64,000 bases of DNA from Fremontodendron californicum (lineage: Eukaryota > Streptophyta > Magnoliopsida > Malvales > Malvaceae), in the NCBI GenBank assembly GCA_030761205.1, contig JAULJL010000003.1:30572123-30636122 (forward strand). The letters are read 5' to 3'. The stretch's first letter is position 1. Every line of letters starts with the position of its first letter. Positions 11,513 through 24,222 of the stretch are shown one piece after another. The notes beneath the pieces were generated by a model. It did no database searches. It was not told the DNA's origin and worked only from the letters and a program-made list of their open reading frames with translations. The position numbers and the translations under genes are program-made.

Positions 11513-14500
11513 TGTAGACACCTAATTTTGTCCAGACCGCTAAAACAGGTATGTTTTCTTCCTAAATTGATGTTTTAGAATGTAAAATGACTTTTTTCAT
11601 CCTGCATGTGGTACTCCAAGACTTAGTCTAAGAAGGCGAGCATAAAAAGTCAAACTTGAAAAAAGTCAACCTCAAAAAGTCAACCCCAAAAAGTCAACTA
11701 TTGAAAAAGTCAACCCATTTTCAAAATCAAGATTTGAAGTTCAATTGAAAAATGGCGAAAGAATTTTGATAATCCGAGGTCTACATTGAAAGATATGGAG
11801 TGTAGAAGTTGGGTTTCGGAGATTCAGTAGAAAAGAAACCGTAGTTCGAGAGATTTGGGGAAAATAGCTTAAACGATCAAATTGGTCGAAATTGAAGGTT
11901 CCAAATGAAAGATAAGCACTGACTACGGGTAATGGAGAAGCTACTTGAAAGAAAAATTGAAAAAAAAAAAGTCAATCCGGAAGAAAATCGAGAATTAGGG
12001 TTTTTAGTGGATTTCAGTGAAATTTGGAAGAATTACAGAAATGGCCTGATTCGGTAAGACTAAAGCCCCTAATGGATGAGGAGTGATTAAAAAAGGATAG
12101 CCCAAGGCTCAGTTTGAAGAAAATCTGAAAATCGGACTTGTTTTGAGCAAAACCGGGTTTTGGAGACAAAAGGGCAAAATTGGAAATTTTGGGAAAAATA
12201 GCAAATGAACTCCAAAAATTCTGAAAAATTGCAGATCTCATTCTTAAATCATTTTGAAGAGATTGGAGAAGAAAAATCCTGATTCGGAGTTCGTTTGCAA
12301 AACGGCCAAATCCCGGGTCCCCTATGTAGAAATTCAAGAAGATAAATCCCGAAAAAATAGCAAATGAACTCCAAAAATTCTAAAAATTTGCAGATCTCAT
12401 TTTTAAATTATTTGAAAGAGATTGGAGAAAAAAATTCGGATTTGGAGTTCGTTTGCAAAATGGCCAAATCTCGGGCCACTATGCAGTAATTTAAGCAGAT
12501 AAATCCCGAAAAATAGCAAATGAGTTCCAAAAATTATGAAAAACCTGGATTTGGAGCTCGTTTAAAAATGGTAAAGTTTGGGAGCATAAAAGGGCAATTT
12601 TGGAAGAAAAATCCAAATAAATAGCAAATGGACTTGGAAAATTTTGAAAATCTTCAAAATTCAATTTTTTATTATTTTGGAAGTATTAAAAAATAAAAAT
12701 TGAATTTGGAGTCCGTTTGCTATTTATTTATGTTCGGGGGGCAAAAAGATCATTTTACCCAAGAAACCGGAAAGAGCTTTTCTTGCTTTTTGAAAAAATG
12801 GAGATTGGGCTGGAAGAAGAGGGGTCAACCGGCCAAGGCCCAAGGATGGGTAGATATTTTCTAATTTTTAATCAAAAGGCCAACAATGAAGAGGAAGGTA
12901 GTTATTTTTTTATCAAACATTTGCAATTAAGCCACATGGACCAATGCATGAAGAGGGAGAGTGTCAACATAATGGCTTAAGATTCTTGAACAACTGTAAT
13001 TATGGATAGTTGATTGCCTAATCTAAGGGTGATAATTTCATATTTTAAACATCTTTGATCAATAGCCTTTGGATCAAAATTGGTTGAAGAAAAAATGACA
13101 ACAATCCTAGGGGATAAGGGCAATTCGGCCACTACTAGAGGAGGGGACTCTCTTTTCATTTTTAGCTATTCACTCTCTATAGTCTCTTGTTTTTGGCTGA
13201 TTTTTCTCTCCATTGTTGAAAGGCAAAAAGAAAAGTTTAGAAAAGAAAAAAAAAGTTAGAAGAGAAAAAGCTTGCAATATAGCTTCTAGAGGTTGCTTTA
13301 AGCACCATACTCTTGCACTTTCTTTGATTTTCTATTCTTGATTTGCTGTTTTCATTTGATATTTGGTGAGTTTCTTTTGATTTTGATTTTACAATAAGTG
13401 TTAGTAAGCTTTCTTTTCAAGTTCTTCCTTGATGCTTTCTTAAAAAAAAAAATTATGGAAAATCAATTTCTTTTCTATTTTTCTCTAAGTGGCCGAATAG
13501 CCTAGTGTTTTTGTAGTTGCTGTTTTGCATTTTTATTTCATGTTATTCTTGATATTTAACAAGTTTTGATGCTTTAAATCTTCTTCTAATACATAAACAT
13601 GAAGCTTGTTTTAATTTGGTTGCTTGCTTATTACCATTTTTTAGTCTATTTTCTTGCTATCATGTTTATTTTACTTGTCTTGCATTTTTTATTTTCTGTT
13701 TTCAAAATGTTTAAGTTTGTTTATGTTTTACATTTTGTAATCCATGTGTTTGTGAAAATGCCTATTGGTTTTCATGCCTTTACTTTAGGTTTGCATGATT
13801 TGAGTGTTATTCTTTAGTTATGCATGTTAGTATATCAAGTGTTTGTGAAAATGCCATGTTCATTTTAAAGTACGAGGCCATTCGGCCGCCCCTCTATTTT
13901 ATGCTTTGCATGTGCATTTTCATCATGTTAGTTGATAAGTTTGCATTTTCATGATATTTGGTTGTGTATTTTGTTTAAGCATGCCATATGTTTGTGTAAT
14001 TGCCATGCATTTTTTAAGTTTAGGATTGGTTTGCTTTGCCATGCATATTCATGCATTTTAGACCTAGGTTGCATTAAATGCCATGCAAGGTCATTTAGGT
14101 CTAGGTCATTTTATTGATGCCATGCATTTTTCATGTCATTTAGATTTTAAATCATGCATTTCATGCATTCATATTTGCTGTATTTTTCGTGCATTTCATG
14201 TCTTTGCCACATGATTTATGACTTAGACCAATCAATGGTTCAAAGTCATGCTCATTTTGAGCATACTTGTGGAAAATTAAAGAGTTGTCAAATTGATTAT
14301 TCTACCTTTGTGATTTTTTTTATTTAGCCAATTTTTTCCTAACTTTTCAAAAGTGTTAGCTACTGTTTGTGAGTCCTTATGAGAGTTTCTAACATTTTTA
14401 TTTTGATTTTTAAATGATTTTATCAAACGCAAAAAAATGTGTTTTGACAAAACAGTTTTTTCACCCAGTACTCATACTTTCCTGATTTTTTTGGGTAGTT

Positions 14501-16319
14501 ATCTTTAATCAGAAAATTAAGCCGATTTTTTTCCATATAGTTTTACATGTCCTGAGTCTCTAGTATTTTTTTTTAGATTTTTTTGAATTTTTAAAAATAG
14601 GGTAAACAATCGTGCTTTAAAACTGGACAGTAGAGGCAGAATTGAATTTGAAGGAAAATCATTTTTCTCTTTTGGTTAAGTTACTTAGAGGGGGTGATTA
14701 GGAAGTTTAGCTACTGACTTAGGGTAGTTTCTAAGCCTTTTTAAACTCTAAAAATGGTTTTTTAAATCTCGGGTTAAGGGTGGTCAAGTTCGAGATTTTA
14801 AACTTAGGAAATTAGAGCCATTTAAAATTGGGTTGAGTTAGCTTTTATTTTTAATCTAAGCTTTTCAAAATTGTTTTCAAATAATCACAAAGTATTTTGT
14901 TTTTAGAATATTTAATTTGATATATTTTTCTAAGGTAGCCGGATATCTTTTAGATATACAGATTTTCTTAATTAAAGGAAAAAATACATACTCATGCATT
15001 GCATTTTTCATATTCATGCATATTATATAATATGTGATTTTTGCTATGATAATTTATATTTTGATGTTATGTTGTTTATTATATGGTTTTGAATATTTCA
15101 TGATATCCTATGCTTTTTATTTAGATATTTATTTTTGTCACATTATTTAGCATATACTATGTTCATGCATTATTATTTTCATTTTTATTTTCATGCATAT
15201 TATATTATGGCATTATTTTATGTTTCATGTCATTTAGATTATATGCCATATCATTTATATTTTCCATGTCATTTAAATCATTTTATTCCATTTAGAATAT
15301 ATCATGTGACTTAGGATATTTTATTTTATATATAATATATTATGTTACCTAGGTCATTTCATTTCATATAGAATATATTATGTTACCTAGGTCATTTCAT
15401 TTCATATAGAATATATTATGTTACCGAGGTTATTTCATTTCATATAGAATATATCATATTACCTAGGTCATTTCATTTAGAATATATCATATAACTTAGA
15501 ATATTTCATTTCATTTAGAATATGCTATGACATTTAAATTATATCATATCATTTAGGTTGCATTATATTATCTAGACTTTGCTATGTCATTTTATTTATG
15601 TCACACATATTCATATTCATATTTTTCTTATAAATGTTTTGGAAAAGGTAATGATTTTCAATAAAATAAAGATATTCCCAAGTTAAATAATTCATGAGTT
15701 CTCTGCCGGGTTTGCTGGGGAGGATATCATCAATTATCATTAATAACGGAATATCTTCTTTAAAATAAGAATGATTCGGAAAGTTTTCCAAACTAATAAA
15801 AGTTTCTATATTTTGCCACGTTTGTTGGGGAATATAGGAAAATTTTGAATTAATAAATTCCGGATCATTTTCAATTAAAAATGGAATTATTTTTCTTTAA
15901 ATTGATAATTAACTTGAAATACCAAATTAAATATCGACTTTTTACCGAGACTTGAGATAACACACGATTAATAAGGTACCGTTTTATACGGACGTTGTAG
16001 GGGTGCTAATCCTTCCCCACACGTAATCGAGTCCCGAACCCGCTTCTTTGATTTCTCCGGTTTAAAACGCAGACTTGAAATTGGTTTTAAAAAAATGTTT
16101 TAATTCATTTTAAAATGTTTTATAAAATCAGTTTTAATAGGTGGCCGATCACACCTAGCCAAAAAAGATTGGTGGCGACTCCATGTCTTTTTCAAGGTTA
16201 TTTTCAAAACCTTCATTTTTCTAGAGGAATTAAGTCGACTTTTCTTCGATTTTTTTTTAATGTCACGCTTAACGAATAATAAAGTCTTGCGATGAGACTT
16301 TTTTTTTTAGGTTGCGACA
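11513..16319 (+). mobile_element. Solo LTR (4.8 kb) of an Ogre-like Ty3/gypsy element
   Basis: It begins TGTAGACACCTAATTTTGTC and ends GGTTGCGACA, like the two LTRs at 43347-48177 and 50729-55556. Flanks are ATCGT (11508-11512) and GTCGT (16320-16324), a 5-bp duplication with one mismatch. No internal region or PBS follows it, so it is a solo LTR left by LTR-LTR recombination. It differs from the other two: only one copy of the 213-unit segment (near 14440-14640), an extra AT-rich block (about 15110-15620), and loss of the CTATATAA box they share. It is therefore an older or divergent copy. Small ORFs in it are spurious. Confidence 0.88.
15345..15496. repeat. 38-bp tandem repeat inside the solo LTR
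   Basis: TTACC(T/G)AGGT(C/T)ATTTCATTT recurs at 15345, 15383, 15421 and 15459, spaced exactly 38 bp. It is absent from the two other LTR copies, so this is a local expansion. Confidence 0.9.
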
Positions 16320-16413
16320 GTCGTCATATAATATGGCGACTTTCCAACGTTTATTTTTATTTTTATTTTTTAACATGTTGGGAAGTCGCCATATGATATG
16401 GCGACTTTCCAAC
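16320..16413. repeat. Subterminal palindromes of the MULE, second and third left copies
   Basis: GTCGTCATATAATATGGCGA at 16320 and GTCGCCATATGATATGGCGA at 16384. The first copy is cut by the solo-LTR insertion: its 5' part is the AAAATCGT just before 11513. Confidence 0.85.
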
Positions 16414-16859
16414 ACTAATATATTTTTATAAAATTTTAAAAAATTAATATTTTTTAATTAAATATAAAAAATTATTTTTTAAAATTATTTTAAAAGCCTA
16501 AATAATATTTTTTATAATATTTTTATTTTTATATATAATTATTTATTTATTTATATATAGATATAAAATCAAAAAATATATATAAATTTTTTAAAAAGCA
16601 TATTCTATATTTTTATTTTAAATTTTATATAATTATTTCATTTAACTTTTTAAAAATTTGTATTATACAAATTTTGAGATGTTCGTGTCGTGTTCGCGTT
16701 TTTTTTTCTTTTCATGTCGTGTTTTTAGTTATTTTTTCGTGTCGTGTCCAATGTTGCCAGGTCTAATAAAACTAAAGCACACTGATATAAAATAGTTGAC
16801 ATAAAGCTAAAACACAATAACATAAAGCTAAAGCAACAAAGCAGTGCCTTCTTTTCAGA
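16325..16859. other. AT-rich subterminal DNA of the MULE
   Basis: Apart from the palindromes this is T/A-rich. A segment at 16679-16763 repeats GTGTCGTGT-type words and ends GCCAGGTCTAAT, resembling one end of a small non-autonomous DNA element whose partner end I cannot find. No ORF. Confidence 0.4.
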
Positions 16860-17390
16860 AGTTTTTCAGTCAATTAACCCTAGCTAGAAAATGAGAATCA
16901 GATTCCGTCCGGTACAAAGGATGAGATTTATCATTAGATTTTTCAATCAATTAGTGATCAGTTTTTCACTCAATTAACCCTAGCTAGAAAATGGGAATCA
17001 GATTTCGTCTGGTGCAAATGATGGGATTTATCATCAGATTTTCAATCAATGAGTGATCAGTTTTTCACTCAATTAACCCTAACTAGAAAATGGGAATCAA
17101 ATTCCGTCTGGTACAAAGGATGGGATTTATCATCAGATTTTTTAGTCAATAAGTGATCAATTTTTTACTCAATTAACCCTAGCTAGAAAATAGGAATCAA
17201 ATTTCGTTCGGTACAAAGGATGAGATTTATCATCAGATTTTTCAGTCAATGAGTGATCAGTTTTTCACTCAATTAACCCTAGTTAAAAAATAGAAATCAG
17301 ATTTCGTCCGGCATAAAGGATGGGATTTATCATCAGATTTTCCAGTCAATGAGTGATCAGTTTTTCACTCAATGAACCATTATAAATTCA
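16860..17390. repeat. 100-bp tandem repeat, about five copies, upstream of the MULE transposase
   Basis: The anchor CAATTAACCC (or close variants) occurs at 16871, 16971, 17070, 17170, 17270 and 17370, giving a 99-100 bp period. Each unit contains GTGATCAGTTTTTCACTCAA and GGATGGGATTTATCATCAGA. The array lies between the left subterminal motifs and the transposase start, where the promoter should be. Confidence 0.92.
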
Positions 17391-17559
17391 TAATACTGAT
17401 GAAGGTTTACAATACCCCCTACACTAGTTTTTCAATCAGATTTTTGCTGAGTGCTAATACCTCCTTATTTTCATCCTTCTCTATTTCTTCTTTATTTTGC
17501 TGAGTGATAATACCTCCATTCCTTCTCAGTTTCATTACTACACAACATGAGCAAAAGAG

Positions 17560-20214
17560 TGGTCGCATTGGTCTAGTATAATGGCCAAATTCATAATACT
17601 GATGAAGGTGCTATCTTTGACTGTGAACGTCCTAAAAGCTTTCGTGTTGATGAAGACGTCACATTAGAGGAACTGAAGGTGAATATTCATACAAAATCAA
17701 AGCTGGAAATACAAAAAGAGTTTCAGAGATTAAGTATATGCTTCCTTTTTCTATTGGTGAAGAATGTGTCGGATATTGGATTTTTCCACTAGAAGATAAT
17801 GATGATGATGTGAGAGGCATGTTTCATGCTCACGAGACATTTCAAAATGTTGGTGTACTCGAGTTATATGCTGACATTGAGGATTATGGGCTTCCAAAAG
17901 ATGATGATTCTCAGCCATTGTATGTTCCCACTTCATACAACGTTCCCACAGAAGAAGTGTCATCTCAAGCTACAACGTTTCATAATTCATTTGTCTCACC
18001 AACAATTCCTACTGCCCTGGATGATGTGCCAGTTGGTGATGATCCTGTCCAGTCATGTGGAGCCTATGGTGAATATATTGGTGACTTTAGTGAGCAAGAA
18101 AAAGAGTATGCTGAATTCGCAAATGATAGTGATGAGAGCAATGATTCTGACCAAGATGTTGGCCCTGATATCAACACTTATAGAGTTCTTCCCCTTTATG
18201 AGCTTGCATCCCATATGCACACCTTGGATCTGGAGGCAATGCAAGTGCCAGAATTTCCTGAATATGGTCATACATTTGCACCTCTGAGTTGGAATCCATC
18301 TACAATTGATCTTTGTGTTGGGTTACAATTTTCAACGAAAGAGGCTGTGCTTTCAGCTATTAAGCACTATAACATCAAAAACTCTGTAGATTACAGAGTT
18401 ATTGAATCTGAGCCAACCAAATATCATGGCAGGTGTCCAATGTATGGGAAAGGGTGCAGCTGGAGAATAAGGGTAACATTCATGAAGAAGAAACAAGTAT
18501 GGGAGATTAGAAAATATAATGGGCCTCATACTTGCACATCGGGAAGAATTCACAGGATCATTGCAAATTAGATTCTAATATGATTTGTTCATGCATTTTG
18601 CCATTGGTCCAAGCAAATCCGGATATTTTCGTTTCAGTTTTGATTGCTGAGATGCGAATCCAGTATGGATACATCACTTCTTATAGGAAAGTGTGGAAAG
18701 CAAAGCAAAAGGCAATTGTTCGTTGGCGATTGGGATAGATCGTACAATGATCTGCCTAAATGGTTGGGTGCAATGCAACATTTTGTTCCTGGTACAATTA
18801 TGGAATTGCAAATGGTGCCTGCATATAAAGGCGATCGAGTGGTCTAGGGAAAATGTTTTTTCCATCGACTATTTTGGACATTCAAGTCGTGCATTGAAGG
18901 GTTTCCGTATTGTAAACCTATTGTGCAAATAGACAGTACGTTCTTATATGGAAAATACAAAGGAACATTGTTGTTAGCTATTGCACAAGATGGCAACCAA
19001 AATATACTACCAATTACCTTTCCATTGTGGAGGGTGAGACAGTGAAGGCTTGGTCCTTCTTTCTCACTAATTTGCGTAGACATGTGACAACACAACCTGG
19101 CATATTCTTGATGTCTGATCGACATGAATCCATCAATGCTGCAATCAGACGCCATGGTAGCGGATGGAATCCTCCAAATGCATACTCTGTGTACTGCATT
19201 CGACATATTGCAGCTAACTTCATGAAAAGGTTTAACAATAAGGAATTGCGTCGACAAATTGTCAACTTGGGTATTGAATCAGATCATAGTTATTTTATCT
19301 CTTATATTTCCTTTAATATATAAAATAATACTGAAATTAACAAGTATTTTTTTTTTAATTTTATCAGGATACGATTGAGGCGACCCCATTTTCATTGGAT
19401 GTATGACATTCTTCGTGGAGAAAATGCAGAGGCGGCTAATTGGCTTGAGAGGATCCCCAATGAGAAGTGGGCCCAATCATATGTTGAAGGAAAACGCTAT
19501 GGGCATATGACAACCAACCTAGTTGAATCTGTCAATTCAGTGTTGAAGGGGACACGCCATCTTCCCATTACTGCTTTGGTGCAAGCAACATATTATAGGT
19601 TGGCTGAACTTTTTGTTAAGATGGGCAACAACAACAAACAATGATCGAGGGATGGCACACATACTGTGAAACAGTCACAGAGGCAATGCAAGAAAATCGT
19701 AGGAAAGCTAACTCCCACTTGGTTCGTAATTTTACGTGCGCAAATCAAACTTTTTTTATTGAGGAGTTACTTGACCCACAAGAGGGAGTTGCTGCAATGA
19801 GTACAAAGTAAATCTTAGTGAGATGTGGTGTGACTGTGGAAAGTTTCAAGCACAAAGGTTCCCTTGTTCACATGTAGTTGCTGCTTGTGCACATGTCCAT
19901 GTAGATTGCGTGCAATATGCCAATATGTGGACAATGTTTATAAACTTGACACTCTATTCAATGTTTATAGGCATGAGTTTGAAGCAGTTGTAAATGAAGG
20001 TTATTGGCCTCAATATAATGGTCCAGAAGTTTGTCCCAATCCAGAAATTCGAAGAGATCCACATGGTCAGCCAAAATCAAGTCGTATTTGTAATGAAATG
20101 GACTTCAGGGAGAAAGGCCAACCAAAACGTTGTGGATTATGCAGGAATAAAGGTCATAGCCGTCGAAAATGTCCTTATCAATCTGGCACATCGGGGGAGA
20201 GTTCGCATCAATAA
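17560..20214 (+). pseudogene. mudrA-like: MuDR-type transposase pseudogene
   Basis: The N-terminal part (17738-18571) has SIGEECVGYWIFPLEDNDDD and a MuDR DNA-binding-like segment, FSTKEAVLSAIKHYNIKNSV then GRCPMYGKGCSWRIRV. The catalytic domain follows across frame changes: VQIDSTFLYGKYKGTLLLAI (first Asp codon 18932-18934), WSFFLTNLRRHV, LMSDRHESINAAI (second Asp codon 19117-19119). After a probable intron (about 19268-19368) come NWLERIPNEKWAQ and NLVESVNSVLKGTRHLP (19519 on). Near 19828-19880 a SWIM-type CDCGKFQAQRFPCSH reads through, then the C-terminal zinc knuckle CGLCRNKGHSRRKC (about 20135). Frames change near 17717, 18550, 18720, 19025, 19380, 19643 and 19810, and a TAG lies at 18845-18847. 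No functional protein is expected. Its zinc-knuckle segment is copied in the fold-back element at 9445-10960. Confidence 0.9.
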
Positions 20215-20720
20215 TGAACCAATTACATGTTTTCTCCACCTGTAATATTTACATATTTCACATTCCATGTTATATGCTGGTTTATTCTTATTTATCATTA
20301 TATATATAAATAATTAATTATACATAAAAATAATAATATTATAAAAAAATTATTTAGGCTTTTAAAATAATATTAAAAAAAATAATTTTATTTTTATTTA
20401 TAATAACAAAATTCAATTTAAAATTTTTTTAAAAAAAATTGAAATAAGTGTTGGAAAGTCGCCATATCATATGGCGACTTCCCAATGGTTTAATTTAATT
20501 TTTTTTTTTTTTTACAATTAACAGCATGGAAGTCGCCATATGATATGGCGGCTTCTGTGCTTATTTATTTTTTTTAAAAAATTTAAAGTTGGGAAGTCGC
20601 CATATCATATGGCGACTTTTCAATGGGTTCAAAACCGACGCATTTTGATACATAATTCCAAAAGATCAGTATTTTGAATTTTTTTTTTTTAAAAAAAAGC
20701 AATATTGAAATAAATTTGCC
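20215..20720. other. 3' end of the MULE with three subterminal palindromes
   Basis: AT-rich non-coding DNA with palindromes at 20451-20487, 20526-20556 and 20590-20622, then the right terminal inverted repeat. These pair by complementarity with the left end. Confidence 0.85.
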
Positions 20721-20730
20721 TTTACATTAC

Positions 20731-22013
20731 GTTATTGAAAAGATAAAAAGTTAAATAAAATGTAGGAACATGTAAAACTTTTTTTTTTGGTTGAAGTAAA
20801 ACTATTTAGAAGCAAAAGTAAATAAGAATAAAAAGTTTACATTGACTAAATTAAGAACTAATTAAGTTTAATTTTTTAAAAACATAAAGTTAGCGTTACA
20901 TAAACTCAAACAATCATCTTAAATGTTTTCGTACGAAAAGAATGCTAAACAATCCAAAATTATGTGAAAAATACATGGAGATGAAGCATAAATTCTTATC
21001 AATTTAAATGACCAACATTTCATATGATTTATGGAATTTTTAATTTTTATCACTATATTATAACCTATCATCAGTGATTAAAAATTTGTATCAGATTTTG
21101 AATCGGTGGAAATTATGATTATCAGTTTAACCGTTCAACCAATTCAATCGATCGATTTAATTAAAAAATAATTAATATATTAATATATGATTTTAATATT
21201 AAATATAGTAAATACTTAATAAAAATATGTATTTAGCTTAATGATGTGATTTTAATATAAAGTTACAGATTTAAATCTCATCACTTAAAAAAAAAAATTA
21301 AAATAAAAAACATAGTAGTCGGTATTGTACCGGTACCATTTGTATTGGCCGGTATGTACCGGTTTTAAAGAAAAATGAAATGGTACCAACATCGTACCAT
21401 TTTGATTTTTGTACCTGTCGGTATCTGTCGTACCGATTGGTATCAGCCTGTATGGGTATGTATCTAACCGTACTGGTTGGTACAAGATTTTGATTTTTAA
21501 ATTTTTTTTCCAATAACTTGATTTTTTTAATAAATTCTTAATACTTTTTAGTCATAATAATTTTTTATTTTTTTTATAATTTCATTAAAAATATATATTT
21601 ATTATTAGGCTATTGAATCTAATTAATAATAATTAAATATATTTTTTAATATTTATTTTATTTATTTATGATTAAAAATTTTAGATATTAAATATTTAAA
21701 ATTTTATATTTGTATGTAAACATATATATATATATATATATATGTAATTGAGATATATTTATAAATGTATATAATATATTTTTTTTAGAAAACTTGCAAA
21801 TGAGTTTTATAAACATATATATATTTGAAAAATACCTGTAAACCCGAAATGGTACACTGAAACACACCGATACCGGTACGTATCAGTACCAAAAAAAGGT
21901 ACGTAATAAAATATATATTATATGTATATAATATATATTTTATTAGAAAACTTGCAAATGAGTTTTATAAACATATATATATTTGAAAAATGTCGGTAAA
22001 TCAGAAATGGTAT
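20731..22013. other. Repetitive AT-rich intergenic DNA
   Basis: No gene. 21310-21482 is dense in CCGGTA/GGTACC/TACCGG words and their complements, resembling a decayed fold-back element. 21721-21743 is a TA/CATATA microsatellite. About 21780-21905 (GAAAACTTGCAAATGAGTTT ... GGTACGT) is repeated about 165 bp later from 21945 (same 20 bases). The second copy was split by the retrotransposon at 22014 and resumes at 31351. Confidence 0.6.
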
Positions 22014-24078
22014 TGATAACTCGTATAATTATATAGCTTTTAGTTATGTTTTATTATTGTTTTGTGTCAAATACGAGTTATTATTGTTTAGTCTAATTGT
22101 GTTTATGATCTTTTATATTTTTATGTAATTTGGTGTTTTTCACAAGTTTCTTTGAGTGATTTCAGATTAATAGAATTAAGGGCAAATCCAGTTCAGTTCC
22201 AGTTCCGACACCTTTTGCCATATCAGCTATATCTGGAGTTTCACTGAAGAAATAAGGCTGAAATTTTAACCGTGCAAATTTAAGAGGCATATCTATCTTT
22301 TTCATGTTCTACACTTCTTGAAACGGAGTCGTTTTCCCTAGCGAAATCAACCATCAAGTTGGCTGATGTGCAATGACGTCTGTCCTGAGCAGTTTTCGCA
22401 TTTTGACCATATCGTCCGATACACATCAGCAAATGAGCTGATTCCAACGGCTATGGATCACTAACTGATCGGGGAACATTTGTCTAGAAGACCATGTGAT
22501 AAGATAAAGCCTCCAATATTGAAGAAATCGACCATCAAGTTGGCTGATGTGCAATGACGTCTGTGCTGACCTGTTTTCGTATTTTGCCCATATCTTCTTC
22601 TCCACATCATCAAATGAGCTGATTCCAACGTCTATGGATCAGTAACTGATAGGGTAACATTTTTCTAGAAGACCATGTGATCAGATAGGGCCTGCAAAAT
22701 TGACAAAATTGACCATCAAGTTGGCTGATCAAAATCGTCATGTATGACGAAAATTGTTAGAAAATGCACCCACCTATTATACCTACCTTTGAAATTTGTA
22801 AAGCTTGTCTCTTGTCATTTAGCCCTCCAAAATGTGTATAAATAGAGGGCCTTGGATGATTGTAAGGGATCATATTGTACATTGGTAGGATATTAGCCAT
22901 TGTAATAAAATTCTCTAAGTTTTCTTCTTCTTTCTTTTCTCTAGTTTTCTTTTTCTTTAGAAAGATCAAGAGGTTGGATAATTAATATTCTTCTTCTTCT
23001 TCTTCTTTCTTTCTTTTATTTTCTTCTTAGATTCTATTTAATTTTATGTTTATAATGCCTATGCTAGGCTAAACTTCTATTTGGTTAAGGGTGATTTCAA
23101 AGCCCTAGACATGTTTTGTGATTGATTTTCAGATTCTATCTATCATTAATTTTCTATCAAAGTTGCTTATGTTCTTCTACAAGAATTGTTCATGATGTTG
23201 TCTTGATTTATTTAGGTGTACAACTAGATAGATCTTGATAATTATCTATTGCTAGTTTAGGAGTCTTGATCCGTGTAATTGTCTTGATTTCCTATTCATA
23301 AGTGGCAATTTGTGATTAATGATTATGGTCAAGTTTTCAATAATTGCAAAGTGGAACATAACCTAAGTTGAACAATCCGAGCTTATGTGTTTGTTGCTTA
23401 GATCAACCTATCTTTCTCATCATAAAGCTGCCATTAAATTGAACTTAGAGAGCTTATTCTAGGTTGTTTGATGGTTAGAGATTAAATAGAGAGCTTGTTC
23501 TATTTAACGACAAACTAAAGAAAGATTGGGATAACAGAGCTTGTTGTTATCTACGGTTGTTAACTTTGATAGTTGGTTAATGTTGATAGATATGAAAATG
23601 ATTCTTAATGATGTCTAGTGGTGGAGAATGAAACCTTAACCATATTTTTCATATTTGATTCTTCTTACTTACTTGTTTTCTTACTTTTCTAGTTTGCTTA
23701 TTTTTAAAAGTATATTTATTTTTATTGGCTGGTTATACCGCCTAATTTGTATATTAACTTTGTTTTATTTTTATTGGCTGGTTATACCGCCTAATTTAGT
23801 ATATATATTTTTATTGGCTGGTTATACCGCCTAATTTAGTATATATATTTTTATTGGCTGGTTATACCGCCTTGCATCTTATTCTTATTATTTACTTTAG
23901 TTTAAATCTGGCTTCAAAAACCCCTTTTCTTTTATTGTTTTCTTTGAACGTAAGTTATAAACTAATAACTCATAGACTAAAACCCAATCCCTGAGGACTC
24001 GACCCTTGCTAATCATTATACTTACAATTGATCTTTTTAGTGCAAGGTTAAATAAGATACACTCTTTTGGGTGCATCA
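22014..24078 (+). repeat. 5' LTR of the LOG-carrying retrotransposon
   Basis: Starts TGATAACTCGTATAATTATA and ends GGGTGCATCA. It contains an internal 181-bp tandem repeat (CCATCAAGTTGGCTGAT at 22351, 22532, 22713) and four copies of TTATTGGCTGGTTATACCGC (about 23733-23875). The TATA box is at 22837-22845, so U3 is about 0.85 kb. Confidence 0.95.
22837..22845 (+). promoter_or_regulatory. LTR TATA box (TATAAATAG)
   Basis: GTGTATAAATAGAGGGCC is a canonical plant core-promoter box. The same sequence is in the 3' LTR at 30109-30117. Transcription should start about 30 bp downstream. The 3' LTR copy could drive readthrough into the inverted element to the right. Confidence 0.75.
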
Positions 24079-24084
24079 AATTTT

Positions 24085-24102
24085 TGGCGCCGTTGCCGGG
24101 GA
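24085..24102 (+). other. Primer-binding site of the LOG-carrying retrotransposon
   Basis: TGGCGCCGTTGCCGGGGA begins 6 bp after the LTR end. It is a PBS type common in plant Athila/Tat Ty3/gypsy elements. Confidence 0.85.
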
Positions 24103-24222
24103 TTGTTTTCTTTAGTTTATTTGTTACTTGGTTTATTCTTATTTTCAGTTCTAATTAGTTTTATTTTCTTGTACATACGGGTTTTTCTTATCAAATTTTG
24201 AAAAAAAAAAAAGAAAAAAAAA

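Larger units (their letters stand above)
11345..20720 (+). mobile_element. Mutator-like element (MULE) with decayed transposase, interrupted by a solo LTR
   Basis: A 10-bp target duplication TTTACATTAC (11335-11344 and 20721-20730) encloses ends GGCAAATTTATTAGGATATT (left) and GGCAAATTTATTTCAATATT (complement of right). Inverted homology continues inward (TATCAAAATGCG on both sides, then palindromic CGCCATAT/ATATGGCG motifs). Inside are a 100-bp tandem repeat (16860-17390), a MuDR-type transposase pseudogene (17560-20214) and a 4.8-kb solo LTR inserted later (11513-16319). Without that LTR the element is about 4.6 kb. It is probably immobile by itself. Confidence 0.9.

Noticed and set aside
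17553..17584. GGTCTAGTATAATGG near 17570 resembling a tRNA A-box
   Set aside because: No B-box or cloverleaf can be drawn; it lies at the start of the transposase region.
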